From: Sabethes cyaneus
Lineage: Eukaryota; Arthropoda; Insecta; Diptera; Culicidae
NCBI RefSeq assembly: GCF_943734655.1
Contig: NC_071354.1
Location: forward strand, 194,396,411 to 194,460,410
Direction of reading: 5' to 3'
Length of the DNA stretch: 64,000 bases
The position numbers and the translations under genes are program-made. Shown here one piece after another: positions 46,301 to 56,560 of this stretch (position 1 is the stretch's first letter; each line of letters starts with the position of its first letter). The notes under the pieces are model-generated. The model was not told where the DNA came from and ran no database searches. It saw only the letters and a program-made list of their open reading frames with translations.

Positions 46301-48985
46301 TCGGTTATTGATGTACGATTTGGTGCTAACTGGGTAGCCTTCGTATTCCACCACTAAACGGACGGAATGAATCTGAATACGCATAGACTAATCTCAAGAT
46401 TTTAGTCTTGACCTTGGAATGAGGTCATACATATATTTAATATTTTTTTGAAACGATGGTTCTACAATTGATGAAGGGACGGTAGGGGAAAGAAATGAAA
46501 ATTTTTTGGTGAAGGAGGGGGAAGAGCGGAAAAGGAAGGGGGGGGGGGGTATTGGTAGCTATGCTTGACAAGTAGTCATTTTGACTCCTACCTTTTGTCC
46601 AATGCTGGAAAGTGCATGAGTCGAACCAAGCTGTAATCTGAGATTATAACCGGATTCGAACCCACAACACCCTCCAGGGCATGTGGTTCGCTGGTACTTG
46701 TACCTTTGAACCATAGAGGCGCTGGACCAGCGCCTCTATGGTTCAAAGGTACAAGTACCAGCGAACCACATGCCCTGGAGGGTGTTGTGGGTTCGAATCC
46801 GGTTATAATCTCAGATTACAGCTTGGTTCGACTCATGCACTTTCCAGCATTGGACAAAAGGTAGGAGTCAAAATGACTACTTGTCAAGCATAGCTACCAA
46901 TACCCCCCCCCCCCCTTCCTTTTCCGCTCTTCCCCCTCCTTCACCAAAAAATTTTCATTTCTTTCCCCTACCGTCCCTTCATCAATTGTAGAACCATCGT
47001 TTCAAAAAAATACTGAATACGCAGTTGAAGCCCTACTCGTGACACCAGTTGACGAAACTATCCAGCAGCTTTTGTAGATTACGACAATCCTCAATTGATC
47101 GTACAAGTAGTTGCAATTTTTCGGTCGTCTGCGTACACTAACTTACAACCGTCACCAAGAAGCAAAGCTATTTCATTGAAGAGCAGCGAGAAAAGTAGTG
47201 GGTTTATATTGCTGCCTTGTGGTACACCCGATTTGTTTGAGAATGGGGTAGATAAACAGAAATTGATCTGTACACGTAGTGATCGATCGTATAAGTAGGA
47301 GCTTAACATCTCAGTACAGTTGGGTAAAGTAAAGTGGGTTAGAATGTGGCACTAATATGGGCAAGTGAGATCAAGCGGCACCCTTACCAGTTTATAGTAC
47401 TTGCCCAAAATACTGATTTACATCTCTGTTTGCCCCATGCCACCCTAATCGTGAAGTTAGGGAAAAATAAAGCTTTAGTTCGCAATAATTTACAAGGAAA
47501 GGTTTTAGATTTTAGAGATTTGCGGTCATCTGCAAAAACGTGTGTTTTGAGTGTTCCGATGATTACCTAGAAAAATGTGTTCTTGTAAGTTGCAACTAAC
47601 AAAAGTAAAGTATGAAAAACTACAATTTTTAAGAAACTTCCAAAAAAAAGCTCCATAACTCTGTACCTGAAAGAGTTATAAATGTCATTTCTTCAGCAAA
47701 GATGCTTAGAAGTTTTCTACAACTTTGTTGAAGAGCCTCTATTTTATTTTTTTAAATTTTTATCATAGTAAATGATGACAAACTTTTGACACTTTCAGAT
47801 GGGAGGTTCAAACAAGAATTCCGAAGATACTATACTGCTAACAAAGGCACGGAAAGATAAAGGCACTAGGAAAAAAAGTACTTCTTTATGCCTTTTTGGA
47901 ATACAGTGCAGTGGGTCTACTAAATATTAGATTGACGCATTTTTTTAGCGGAAACATTCTACGAATTGTTCCTAAAGCAAAATTTAAGCTTACCATTTTC
48001 GCCCATCACCCAGCCAAAAGTGCAAACATAGAGGGATCATTAAAGGCTAACAACATTTCTTTGTTGTTATGTATAATTAACATACAGCTTCGATCGTACC
48101 TCGAATGTTGCTTCGAGGCGAGTACCCAGTAATAGTTAACAGCGGCATAATTTTGAATATTTTATGTCACTTGCTGAGTTGCGAACAAGAAAGTTGCGTT
48201 CGTGGGTTGGCTTTGGATGTGGGGGAGTAAGTAAGCACATACAATATGGGGCCAAACGACAGGGAGCCGAGTCGTTCGTTCTAATTTTCGACACTGCCTC
48301 TGTTGATTGATGGGAAATCGTGCGGATGGTTAGAACTTCTGTACGGAGAGTAGGCAGAATTCAGGCACGTAGCCAACTACCAGTAGTGCACGGGTAACTT
48401 GATTGCTCCTGCTGTATGGTGTGGTGACATTTAAAATGTTCTTTTAATATTATTAATCGAAAAATTTCTACATCAATATATGTTTGGCATCCTGCTGGTT
48501 ACTGTGAAATCCTGGTATTGCCGAATAATAATTTTTATTACAACCTTGTTTGGATCACGTTCCCATACTAAATAACACATGCTGGCTACAGGTCTGCCAA
48601 ATATGCACATGAGTATAGGCATTAAAATACATCAGAGGGAATCACGAGCGAACGTACGTGGTGAATCATGTCAATTATTCCGATATTCATGAAAAATTAC
48701 TGGAGAGTTACGCAAGATTGGTGTACACGTGCCCGTTCCCGGTGGCTGTTTGAGTGCAGCGTCAAATTCGGTTGGTGCTGTATTTCATTGTTATAGTGGA
48801 AGAGAATACGGTACTTTCAGGCAATAGAGTAAGTATATCCTACCTGTTCTACGCTGTAAATTTCCATATTTGCTTCGTTTTCCAACCATTGCTGCCGGTA
48901 GATGGAATTCGATCGCTTCTTGATGTTCCGATGGCAGCAGTAACAAACAAAACAAACGACAGTGATGACTACGGATAGCATGGCC
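40303..48985 (-). CDS. Single-pass membrane protein with PPxY and LPxY motifs (unnamed)
   Basis: Two minus-strand exons are supported: 48985-48844 (acceptor TTTCAG, donor CAG/GTAGGA) and 41598-40303 (acceptor TATAG, stop TAG), joined in frame. Counting from the ATG inside the first exon gives 477 residues. Residues 1-16 are hydrophobic (MLSVVITVVCFVCYCC) and followed by HRNIKKR, a type III or signal-anchor topology with a cytoplasmic tail. The tail has PPPSY at 91-95, a Cys-rich segment (CHCQ, FCRNC), a long Asn/Asp/Ser/Thr-rich low-complexity part, and TGLPTYEAALRLESSGYV at the C-terminus. PPxY and LPxY motifs bind WW domains of Nedd4-type ubiquitin ligases. LPTYEAAL recalls the LPSY motif of Commissureless, but orthology is not claimed. 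The exon has one extra 5' base (GGCC/ATG), so an upstream coding exon is possible. Function is inferred only: trafficking or ubiquitin-dependent sorting. Confidence 0.78.
42559..42794 (+). mobile_element. SINE S1 copy 1 with 13-bp TSD
   Basis: It is flanked by TTGCTCGATTAGG at 42559-42571 and 42782-42794. The body (42572-42781) shows a tRNA-like head with anticodon-arm-like CTGGTCTAACAAGTCAG, B box TATGTTCGAATTG, and a 3' end GGCTTTGCTTTT without poly(A). It matches 51104-51306 and 60188-60380. Confidence 0.8.
42795..43060 (+). mobile_element. Jockey-like LINE reverse-transcriptase fragment
   Basis: Allowing frameshifts, the plus strand reads SSGVPEGSNLGPMLF, then ISYIIPPECRLLYA-D-LK. This is the motif B to motif C region of Jockey-clade reverse transcriptases. 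It is heavily decayed. Confidence 0.55.
43061..45236. other. No supported gene
   Basis: Intronic sequence with short frames and no recognised domain. The first part may be the decayed remainder of the Jockey-like copy. A tiny Rep-D start (CTAGCTGACCCGACAAA) occurs at 44157-44173. Confidence 0.35.
45237..45978 (+). repeat. Rep-D interspersed repeat, copy 2 (complete-looking)
   Basis: It starts CTAGCTGACCCGACAAACTT and ends with GATCGGTTCAGTAGTTTTCG, AGACAGACAGAAATCC and ATTTTTATAGGTATAGAT. The same start and end pair is familiar from non-autonomous repeats in many arthropod genomes, but I cannot assign a superfamily. About 740 bp, non-coding. Confidence 0.7.
45979..46372. other. Unassigned intronic sequence
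   Basis: No recognised feature. The right end may belong to the Jockey-like fragment that continues beyond the palindromic insertion. Confidence 0.35.
46373..47023. mobile_element. Palindromic double-SINE insertion with 11-bp TSD
   Basis: Arms 46441-46725 and 46727-47012 are reverse complements around a single central base (46726). The only difference seen is a G12 versus C13 homopolymer. Each arm reads outward from a tRNA-like head: A-box-like CTATGGTTCAAAGG, B box GTGGGTTCGAATCC, body, then CGTTTCAAAAAAATA. The whole, with a 57-bp left segment (46384-46440), is flanked by CTGAATACGCA at 46373-46383 and 47013-47023. Confidence 0.88.
47024..47310 (-). mobile_element. Jockey-like LINE reverse-transcriptase fragment, minus
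   Basis: The reverse strand encodes SGVPQGSNINPLLFSLLFNE and LVYADDRKI (motifs B and C). Toward the left it reads LQKLLDSFVNWC, the typical segment after motif C in Jockey-type elements. It has stops and a truncation. Confidence 0.8.
47330..47650 (+). repeat. Rep-E interspersed repeat, copy 1
   Basis: It matches 60475-60780: AAGCGGCAC, GTGAAGTTAGGGAAAAATAA, TCTGCAAAAACGTGTGTTTT, and AACTTCCAAA at the end. Non-coding and unclassified. Confidence 0.5.
47651..48843. other. Intronic sequence, no supported feature
   Basis: Short frames only. CAAAGTTGTAGAAAA-type segments common in insect repeats occur near 47700. Confidence 0.35.
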
Positions 48986-49495
48986 CTGAAAGCATGGAAA
49001 GTGGAAAATCAATCACAAACGGTCAATTATTGATGAACGGTAATAATAAATGCAAGCTAAATTTGATTTGTTCCAGGGTACTTTGTATCCAGTTAGTTTG
49101 TTGCATCCAGAATAATACGTGTCGTTTCTGCTTTTAAGCAAACACTTCTGTGGGTCATTTTTATAATGGTAGTTTTCCACAGAAGAAAGTAATTAAACAA
49201 AGATATTGGAAGTGTTAAAAAGAACGGAATAAGGCGTGAAGGGCAAAGAGCGGAAAATTAGGCAAGGGAGGGTGAATGAATGAATGAATGAATGAATGAA
49301 TGAAAACGCCTATTGACGTAGGATCACGCAGAGCTGTTATTTATAAATATACTTTTACTACGTTCTTGGGGAAAGTGGATACACTTTATACGCTCATAAC
49401 TCAGCCATTTTCTAACAGACCTTATATATCAATTATCCATTGGTTATATGAGATTCTTAGTAATATGTTTTCCCTTCAGATATACTTGCATCAAT
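48986..49495. other. Upstream intron or flank of the PPxY gene
   Basis: No upstream coding exon was recognised. A TGAA tetranucleotide microsatellite (8 units) lies at 49273-49304. Confidence 0.4.
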
Positions 49496-49499
49496 CGAT

Positions 49500-50110
49500 C
49501 AAATGTTTATTTCTAATCGACTTCGCGAAATCACCTTAAATTTAGTTTTGGTTATATTCAATTTCAATTGCTCATACTTCAACTATCTATCTACAGAATG
49601 CAAATATTCATTCAAGTGTAAAACGGCTTCGTGCAAGTCCATAGCTGCTATGAACAACATGGTGTCGTCTACAAAAAGATTGATATCACAAAAATGTAAA
49701 GCCCGACACGAGTCATTAATATACATAATAAACAAAAGGGGCCCTAATACACTTCCTTGAGGCACACCAAGATTGTTACCTGGACTAGATTGTTGGCTGG
49801 ACTAGATACAAAACCATTAAAAGCAGTCCATTGAGATCTACAAATAGCTATTGAGCCACTTAAGTGCGGTGCTCGCAATTCCAAAGCGTTGGATTTTTCA
49901 CAACGAAAAGAGTCCAGAAATTGTTTCAAAAGTGCGTTTTAGATCCAGGAAAACAGCAAATATTGTGTCTTTCTGCATTTTGCCAATACCAAGTTCAATG
50001 CGATTCCACAAGAATGGCTTTCTCGATAGTCCGATTGTTACGAAATAAACAAGGAATTCGTACTCAAATATTCCAGCAGCAGACCTTTAACAGCAAAGTT
50101 CTAGGTTTTT
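49500..50110 (-). mobile_element. Jockey/I-group LINE reverse-transcriptase fragment, minus
   Basis: The reverse strand reads TIFAVFLDLKRTFETI (motif A), IASTALKWLNSYL, GVPQGSVLGPLLFIMYIND (motif B) and LFVDDTMLFI (motif C with VDD). Frameshifts and stops show it is dead. It is a different lineage from the copy at 47.1 kb. Confidence 0.8.
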
Positions 50111-50119
50111 TTTTCTAAA

Positions 50120-50795
50120 GTGGGCAACATGTTAATGGAATGAAACTTTTCGGCTTTATTCGTTCTAGCTACTTTTTGAATCGGAGTAACCTATGACTCT
50201 GTCCACACTTGGAACACACCCAATTTGCAACGTTTCATTAATCACGATCAGCAAGGTGTGACCTGAAGGCATTCTTCTAATAACCCTAGCATTTACGTTA
50301 TTCGTTCTTCCTAATGAAAAGCAAATATTTTTATTCTTTTACGAAAATGTGTGTAAATTTTCCTAAAAATGTTATAACATATTATCTGGAAAAAGTTTTT
50401 TATGAAACTTTCCACGGTAGTGCAAAACTTTAAAGAAAAGTTAATTCTACTGTATTTCATGCGACTTTCACAGACACGCGTATTTTCGTTACGACTTGTA
50501 ATCTTCATCAGTGTTGCACGTTAGAAAGAACTGCCTGACAGTATCGTGAAATTATTACCATTTATTGAATGAATTGACAATCAAGAAAAAATATACTATT
50601 AATTTTCCAAGAATTAGTATATAGTTATTTTTGGGAATTTTCCACCACCGAGCCAAGTTTTCTGAATACTTTCACCAGATATTTTGTTCTGGACAGCTAA
50701 AAGATTTACTTACATTTTCATAAAAAAAATAGTTACTCTGCGATGCTCGGTTCCTGAGATATGAATATTCAAATCTCGAATCCTGCAAGGCAGCT
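50120..50795. other. Unassigned sequence
   Basis: AT-rich, no recognised feature. Confidence 0.4.
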
Positions 50796-50799
50796 ACTT

Positions 50800-51760
50800 T
50801 GGCCCGCAGCTCTTTTCGATTGTCATAAATGGTAGCGTTTTACGAAGGACAAAGTAGGTCCGATTTCCCGCTTGAATGCACCGCTGGATCTTCTTACTAG
50901 TGTTGTTGTCCGCGGTTACCAGCGATCCCAAATACATGAACTCATCTACCACTTCTAGTTCGTCGCCGTCAACGGTTACCGTCTGTGGGAGGCACGCGTT
51001 TGTTTCTTTTGAGCCTCTTCCTTTCATGTATTTGGTCTACGACGCATTTATTTTTAGCCCAACCCTTCTAGACTCTGCTTTCAGTTTGGCGTAGATTGTC
51101 TCCGTCCAGTAAACTTCGAAGTATGATGCTGGTCTAACAAGCCAGTCGTCGTATGTTCGAATCTCGGCTAGGCGGTGCTGCTGGATAGAGTCAGCAGGAT
51201 TGTCGCACTAGCCCCGTAACTGTCCTATACTTTAACAGCCGGCTACGAAATCTGTCGATAAACAAGGGTAATGTCTGAAGACGGTTATGCCCAAGGCTTT
51301 ACTTTTAGATTGCCTCCAGCATCGCAAAGTTCCTAGTTATGATATCAAAGTCATCTGCGAAACCTGGGAGTTGGCTACGCTTGACGAAAATCGCACCTCT
51401 CGTTTCGATGCCCGCTCATCGGATCATCCCCTCAAGAGCGATGTTGAACAGCAAGCAGGATAAGTTGTCATCCTATCTTAATCCTCACCGCATCTCGTAG
51501 GAACTCAAAAGTGTCCCCTAAATGCACACGAAACACATCACTCGTTCCAAAGACCAATGCAGCTCTGATAAGTCGCGTCAGTTGATCCGGAAAACCGTTT
51601 TTGTGCATTATCTGTCATAGCTGATCTCGATCGACTGTATCGTATGCTGCCTTAAAATCAATAAAGATGTGGTGCGTGTATTCCCGACATTTCTACAAGA
51701 TCTGTCGGATAGTAAAGATCTGGTCTGTAGTTTCGCGAGTAATTTCTAGTTTCCCCGCCT
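50800..51760 (-). mobile_element. RTE-B LINE fragment, minus, split by a SINE
   Basis: The reverse strand carries MKGRGSKETNACLPQTVTVD and VVDEFMYLGSLVTADNNTSK (50800-51092). After the SINE it continues toward RT motifs B and A at 51310-51760. Many stops are present. Confidence 0.82.
51093..51317 (+). mobile_element. SINE S1 copy 2 nested in RTE-B, 11-bp TSD
   Basis: AGATTGTCTCC at 51093-51103 and AGATTGCCTCC at 51307-51317 (one mismatch) flank a body that contains ATGCTGGTCTAACAAGCCAG, B box TATGTTCGAATCTC and the 3' end GGCTTTACTTTT. Removing it rejoins the RTE-B sequence. Confidence 0.82.
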
Positions 51761-52628
51761 AGTAATTCTCTATGAAACCCTGTGTCAAAACCCTTCGCTC
51801 TCTAAAAAATTCACAGTGAGCTACGGCGAAGCTGAAACGGCTTTTCCTGTAGCCCTGTATTTCGTAGTGGACAAAATTACCAGATGAGTTAACATGCCTA
51901 GTAAAGCTTCCAATAACATCAATTTTATTTTCCTGTTTTAATTAATTGCTGAATGACAGAAGTACAAAAAGAGATTTAGCATGATTCATTTGTATTTGCT
52001 TAAATTAAGCAAAAGAAAAAAATGTGGACAAACGTGAACAAACAAGAGGTGGGTTGAGAGTAAGGGGTGTTGGCAATTATTATTTTTGTGTCTACGTGGT
52101 ATCTAAATGGTCCTTTACAGTTCAAAAATATAGAAGTAGACAGGACAGTACATGTTCGGACGAAACGGAACAGGACCGGACAGCATTAGAACGAAGAACT
52201 TGGTTTTAAATACAGAAAAATGCATATTTTTTAAATATTTTTTTGAAATTTTTTTATGAAAGCTGAAGGTTTGTTAGAGTTGTGTTTTCTTTAGAGTTTT
52301 CTATTTGCTTGGTTTTTCAACTTCCCAAACACAGACGACACATGCATGTACATGGACTGGTTACTATGAATCAATTTCGTGCTTTGTTCGTTGCAGTTCA
52401 AAAATAAGAAAACAAACAGAACATAACGCATTCGGACAGGTTGGAACAGGACAAGACAGCTCAACAAAATTGTGGTACTAGCAAAAGCAGCATTGCCAAA
52501 TATTTTATCTAGGAATAAGGATGTAAAAGAAATAAAAATCTGGATTTTTCTTCCGAATTCTTCTGAATAAAAATTTTGTATGCTAATTTTAAATAAAATT
52601 ATCATATATTGCTTCTTATAGATAAAAC
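51761..52628. other. Unassigned sequence
   Basis: AT-rich, short frames only. Two segments with GACAGGAC...CGGAACAGG-like wording near 52140-52180 and 52430-52460 may be a minor repeat in opposite orientation. Confidence 0.3.
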
Positions 52629-54003
52629 TAGCTGAACGACAAACTTCGTAATGCCACAAATTAAACTGTGTTGTACATAAATCGTGAATCTCGGATGACC
52701 TTTGTCACAATCTTGAGTATTGCAAGTTTCTGGGGAGTTCATGGGTGTTTTAATATACAAATTTTCTTCACAGTAAAGTAGAAAACAACTCCCCCCATTG
52801 CTTAGCCTGATAAAATAAAGCGGATAGCATTTAAATATTCGCCATCATTACAAACCATTTCGCCGAATATCATTTCGCGAAAAACCTTACGTGGGATGTA
52901 CCATTTCACGGAAAATATTTTCGTAGAAAGTACCATTTCGCAGGGGTTACCCAAGTAAAGGAAAGTAGTAGAGGTCAGTATTTAGGAAAATAAACAAAGC
53001 TAGATATAGGTGATATCTACGGGGGGCTGCCCCCCCCTCTCCACCGCAGTGGACGGCGCTTACGACGGCAGGTCGCCGGTAATACTCGCGACCTGTGACC
53101 GTCTTGCGCTGAATTATCTAATGTTACTATTGATAGTTTTTGCTAGTCTTGCTATTGATTAATGTTTTATGAAAGAGTCTAAAATTTCTCGAGTTCGATT
53201 AGTTTTTGAGTTACGCAAAAATTTCTGTTTTATTTGTATGAGAGTCCTTACCCCCTACCACAGGGGTGAGGGGTCTCAAACCATCATTAAAAAAATTCCT
53301 GCCTCCAAAACCCCTCACATGCCAAATTTGGTTCCATTTGCTTGATTAGTTCTCTAGTTGTGAGGAAATTTGTATTTCATTTGTATGGGAGCCCTCCCTC
53401 CTTAAAAGGGAGGGATCCTAATCCATCATAGAAAAAATTCATGCCTCCAAAAACACCCACATGCCAAATATGGTTCCATTTGATTAATTAGTTCTCGAGT
53501 TATGAGGAAATTTGTATTTCATTTGTATAGGAGCCCCCCCTCCTAAAGTGGGGAGGGGTCTCAATTCACCATAGAAAAAATTCTTGTCTCCAAAAACACC
53601 CACTTGCAAAATGTTGTTCCATTTGCTTGATTAGTTCTCGAGTTATGCAGAAATTTGTGTTTCATTTGTATGGAAGCCCCCCCCTCTTAGTGGGGGAGGG
53701 GTCTCTAACCATCATAAGAACCTTCCCTGGCACCAAAAACCCCTACATGCAAATTTTCGCTCCGATCGGTAGTTTTCGGTTCTATAAGGAACATAGAGCA
53801 GACAGAAACCCATTTTATAGGTATAGTTTTGTATGGGAGCCTCCCTTCTTAGTGGGGTGAGGGGTCTTTTGCCATCGAGAGAACCTTCCTTAGCCTCCAA
53901 AACCCCTACATGCAAATTTTCACGCCGATCGGTTCAGTAGTTTTCGATTCTATAAGGAACATACGGACAGACAGCCAGAAATCCATTTTTATAGGTATAG
54001 ATT
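52629..54003 (+). repeat. Rep-D interspersed repeat, copy 3, with internal tandem array and doubled 3' end
   Basis: It starts CTAGCTGAACGACAAACTTC. A module of about 140 bp (GTTCCATTTGCTTGATTAGT ... GAGCCCCCCCTC ... AACACCCAC) is repeated about four times at 53190-53760. The terminal motif ATTTTATAGGTATAG occurs at 53812-53826 and again at 53987-54001. A 160-bp CG-rich segment at about 53025-53160 is not in copy 2 and may be a separate insertion. Confidence 0.7.
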
Positions 54004-54119
54004 GCATCTTGATTGAATTTGCTGGGGATATTCTAAAAAAATTGTGCTTTAACGAAGGACTACGTCTCACGGCAAGGTTTTTCTCGATTGTGTGATTTCA
54101 AACAAATCTATCTTGATCA

Positions 54120-54510
54120 AGTTTTAAAAGTTATTAACTTAGCGGTTTCTTAATCGATTTTCAACATTTTTGCACCAATCAATCGTAAAAATCTTCCACG
54201 CGGTGACCTAATCGATTCTTATGTGTACACTTTTGAAAAATTGAAAATAATGAAGTATTGTCTAACTAGAAATTCACTTTTCGTGATTGATTGAAAAACG
54301 TCAGCAAAGTGAAAATGTTCTTTCCGGTCCCGCTCATAAATCAATCAGTTCAAAGATTTCGGAGATATTTGCACTAACTGATCGGAAAATCTTCCGTACA
54401 TCGATTACAATAAAGAAAACTATTGATTTTGAGGTGCGCGCTATTGTAAATTTGGAAATAGTGTTGCTTTGTCTAACTAGAAATTCTCGCTTTGTGATTG
54501 GTTAGAAAAA
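54120..54510 (+). repeat. Rep-X repeat, copies 2 and 3 in direct order
   Basis: Two diverged copies of the unit seen at 3190-3345, ending in AACTAGAAATTCxCxTTT and GTGATTG. Confidence 0.4.
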
Positions 54511-54689
54511 GTTAGCAAGCAATCACTAATGAAGCCTGCAAGTCGTAGACGAAATACGTATCTGTCACGAATAAATGTAAATAGTAGAATTTAATTGCCA
54601 AATTTTCGTTTTTATTTAATTTCAGGTAGAAAAACCTTGCTAATTCGCTTTAAAAGTGGTAACAGTTAACGTGCCTATAAATCAGTAGA

Positions 54690-55325
54690 TCCTCAATAGA
54701 TTTAGGGAGGAAGTGTCTGATGCACAACCCAATATATTTTTGATCTATAGCGAAATTTTACAGTTCATCTAATTAAATCATTCTTCGCATCAGACATCCT
54801 CCTTTTCCAAAAAAGAGTTTACGTCATAATCTCGTATAGTCGTATCGTATAGTAAATGAAAAAGAAAAATGTCCGATGGTGGTTTGGTTAATCACACGAA
54901 AACTTGCCGTAGCGACTGTCGGCACCGCAGTGCTTGTTTCTATCGCACTGATAGAGTAGATAACAGTCTATCTTTTCGGCGATAGGAACAAAGAGCAGTC
55001 ATACAAAAATAATATCGTCGCAAGAAGAGTGTGTGGTGCGAATGTAGAATGACATAATTGGAGAATAAAACGAAGCTAGGTATTAGACTACTTAGTATAA
55101 CAGTGCGGCGGTAGTTTAGCTAGTAAAACACTTGTACCAACAGAAATAGCGTGGATGCGAACCCCAACTGCCATTGCACAATTCAATATATTTTTGGTTT
55201 ATATCGACATTTTTCAGTTCATCCAATTAAAATATTCTTTGCATCAGTCACTTCCTCCCTTTTCAAAAAAGAGATTACGTCATGATGGCGTATAGAGTCA
55301 TATACAAGTGAATGAAAAAGGATTA
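54690..55325 (+). repeat. Pair of diverged direct repeats of about 165 bp
   Basis: 54690-54870 and 55165-55325 share CAATATATTTTTG, CAGTTCATC, AATTAAA, GCATCAG and TTACGTCAT blocks. A tRNA-like sequence lies just left of the second copy. Confidence 0.45.
55104..55174 (+). mobile_element. tRNA-like sequence, probably a SINE head
   Basis: Potential acceptor arms GGCGGT and ACTGCC pair, and GGATGCGAACCCC resembles a degenerate B box. The anticodon arm is poor, so it is not called as a tRNA gene. Confidence 0.3.
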
Positions 55326-55613
55326 AATTTGTGTATATTGCGGAAAATGTGTGATCGCTCTCATTTTTGTGTTCGCTTACTTTCGCAAGTAGAACAAACG
55401 TAAATAAAAACCTCAATCCACATCTTATGTGGCAGGAAAAAGTCTAAACCGTAATGACACCTGCGAGTAAATAATTAGAATATCCGGTGCTGTTTTGTAT
55501 AGTTTACTAGTACGGTCTTACTTTCTATAACTAAAAACTACCCGATGAATGCATTTCATCAAGAACACATGTAAATTGTCAGTATTCTCATTTCATCTAT
55601 GTAGGTATAATTA

Positions 55614-55861
55614 CATTGTAGGGTGGATTTAACGCTTGCAATGCATTTTATTCCGAAAAAATTATGAGTTTATTTCGAAAGTTTTTATGATAACCAAGGT
55701 TAGATAAAGTACGCTACGGTAATCTAGATAAGTCATTTACATTTGATAAAATTACCATAAGCCTAAATTATCTAGAATACCATTTTCAAGTTTGAGATAT
55801 TCCTGTTCGCTGCAGTGTTGGCTCGGCATAGAGTAGTAATAAATGGACCCACCCTGCAATG
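55614..55861. repeat. Possible MITE with CATTGYAGGGTGGRT ends
   Basis: CATTGTAGGGTGGAT at the left and CATTGCAGGGTGGGT on the reverse complement of the right. The 248-bp interior is AT-rich. No TSD was established. Confidence 0.35.
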
Positions 55862-56009
55862 ATTTATGCACATTTCTTTTACCTCACAGCGAAGCGTAGT
55901 AGTGACAACATTTGCCTGGGGTCTGAACGAATCGGTGATACAGCCATGGACAAATGTATAGGATACAAATTGTCTCGTCGGAAAGAAAGGCGCTAGCAAT
56001 CGTAAACAC

Positions 56010-56560
56010 TATGTGTCTTATTTTCATGTGCAACATAAAAGAAATTATCGCACATCACTCGGGAAGGGGAAGTTGCCGGAGTTTCCCTGTACTTCCGCAG
56101 CACCGCACCGATTTCGTTTGTCCTATCTTGAAGCATTTATCATTCCGACGGCACCGGGCGGGTTGACATATGTGCGCTCACTGTTTCTGTGCCATGGGCT
56201 GACAGAAAGGTCTGGCCCTACTCTCCAACAATCCTGGCACCGAGCCTGGATGGGACTGTCATTAGACGCGAAAGGGGGGTGTGACTGCGATGGAAGTACA
56301 TTTGCGGTTATTAAAGATTTTTCTTCCCAACCGCGTTCCGTTGTGCGGGGATGATTGTTATTGTTCTGCATCTGTCTTCCTGATATGATGCGCTCGAGCT
56401 CAGGAGCTGCTGCTTCCGCATCGTTTTCAAATTTTGCGGAGTGATTATGTGTCTTTTCGGTGTCCCAGCCAACCGCTGCTGTTCCTGTGCGAGAAGCTTG
56501 GATTCGTAGAGTGCAATGTCTTCTTTGAGTAATACCCAGCTGGAATGGGGCCCCATCTTA
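56010..56560. other. GC-richer island with overlapping open frames on both strands
   Basis: The plus strand has an open frame of about 113 codons (56013-56354). The minus strand has one of 81 codons (56556-56311) with a charged, coiled-coil-like stretch (YESKLLAQEQQRLAGTPKR). Neither is recognised. Composition differs from the surroundings, so this could be an old exon, pseudogene or transposon piece. Confidence 0.25.

Larger units (their letters stand above)
41599..48843 (-). other. Intron of the PPxY gene, transposon-filled
   Basis: A 7.2-kb intron with SINE S1, Jockey-like RT pieces, Rep-D, Rep-E and the SINE palindrome, all listed separately. Confidence 0.75.

Noticed and set aside
46441..47012. 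Palindrome as a hAT-type terminal inverted repeat
   Set aside because: The arms meet at one central base, each contains a tRNA-like promoter, and the TSD is 11 bp, which fits SINE retroposition better.
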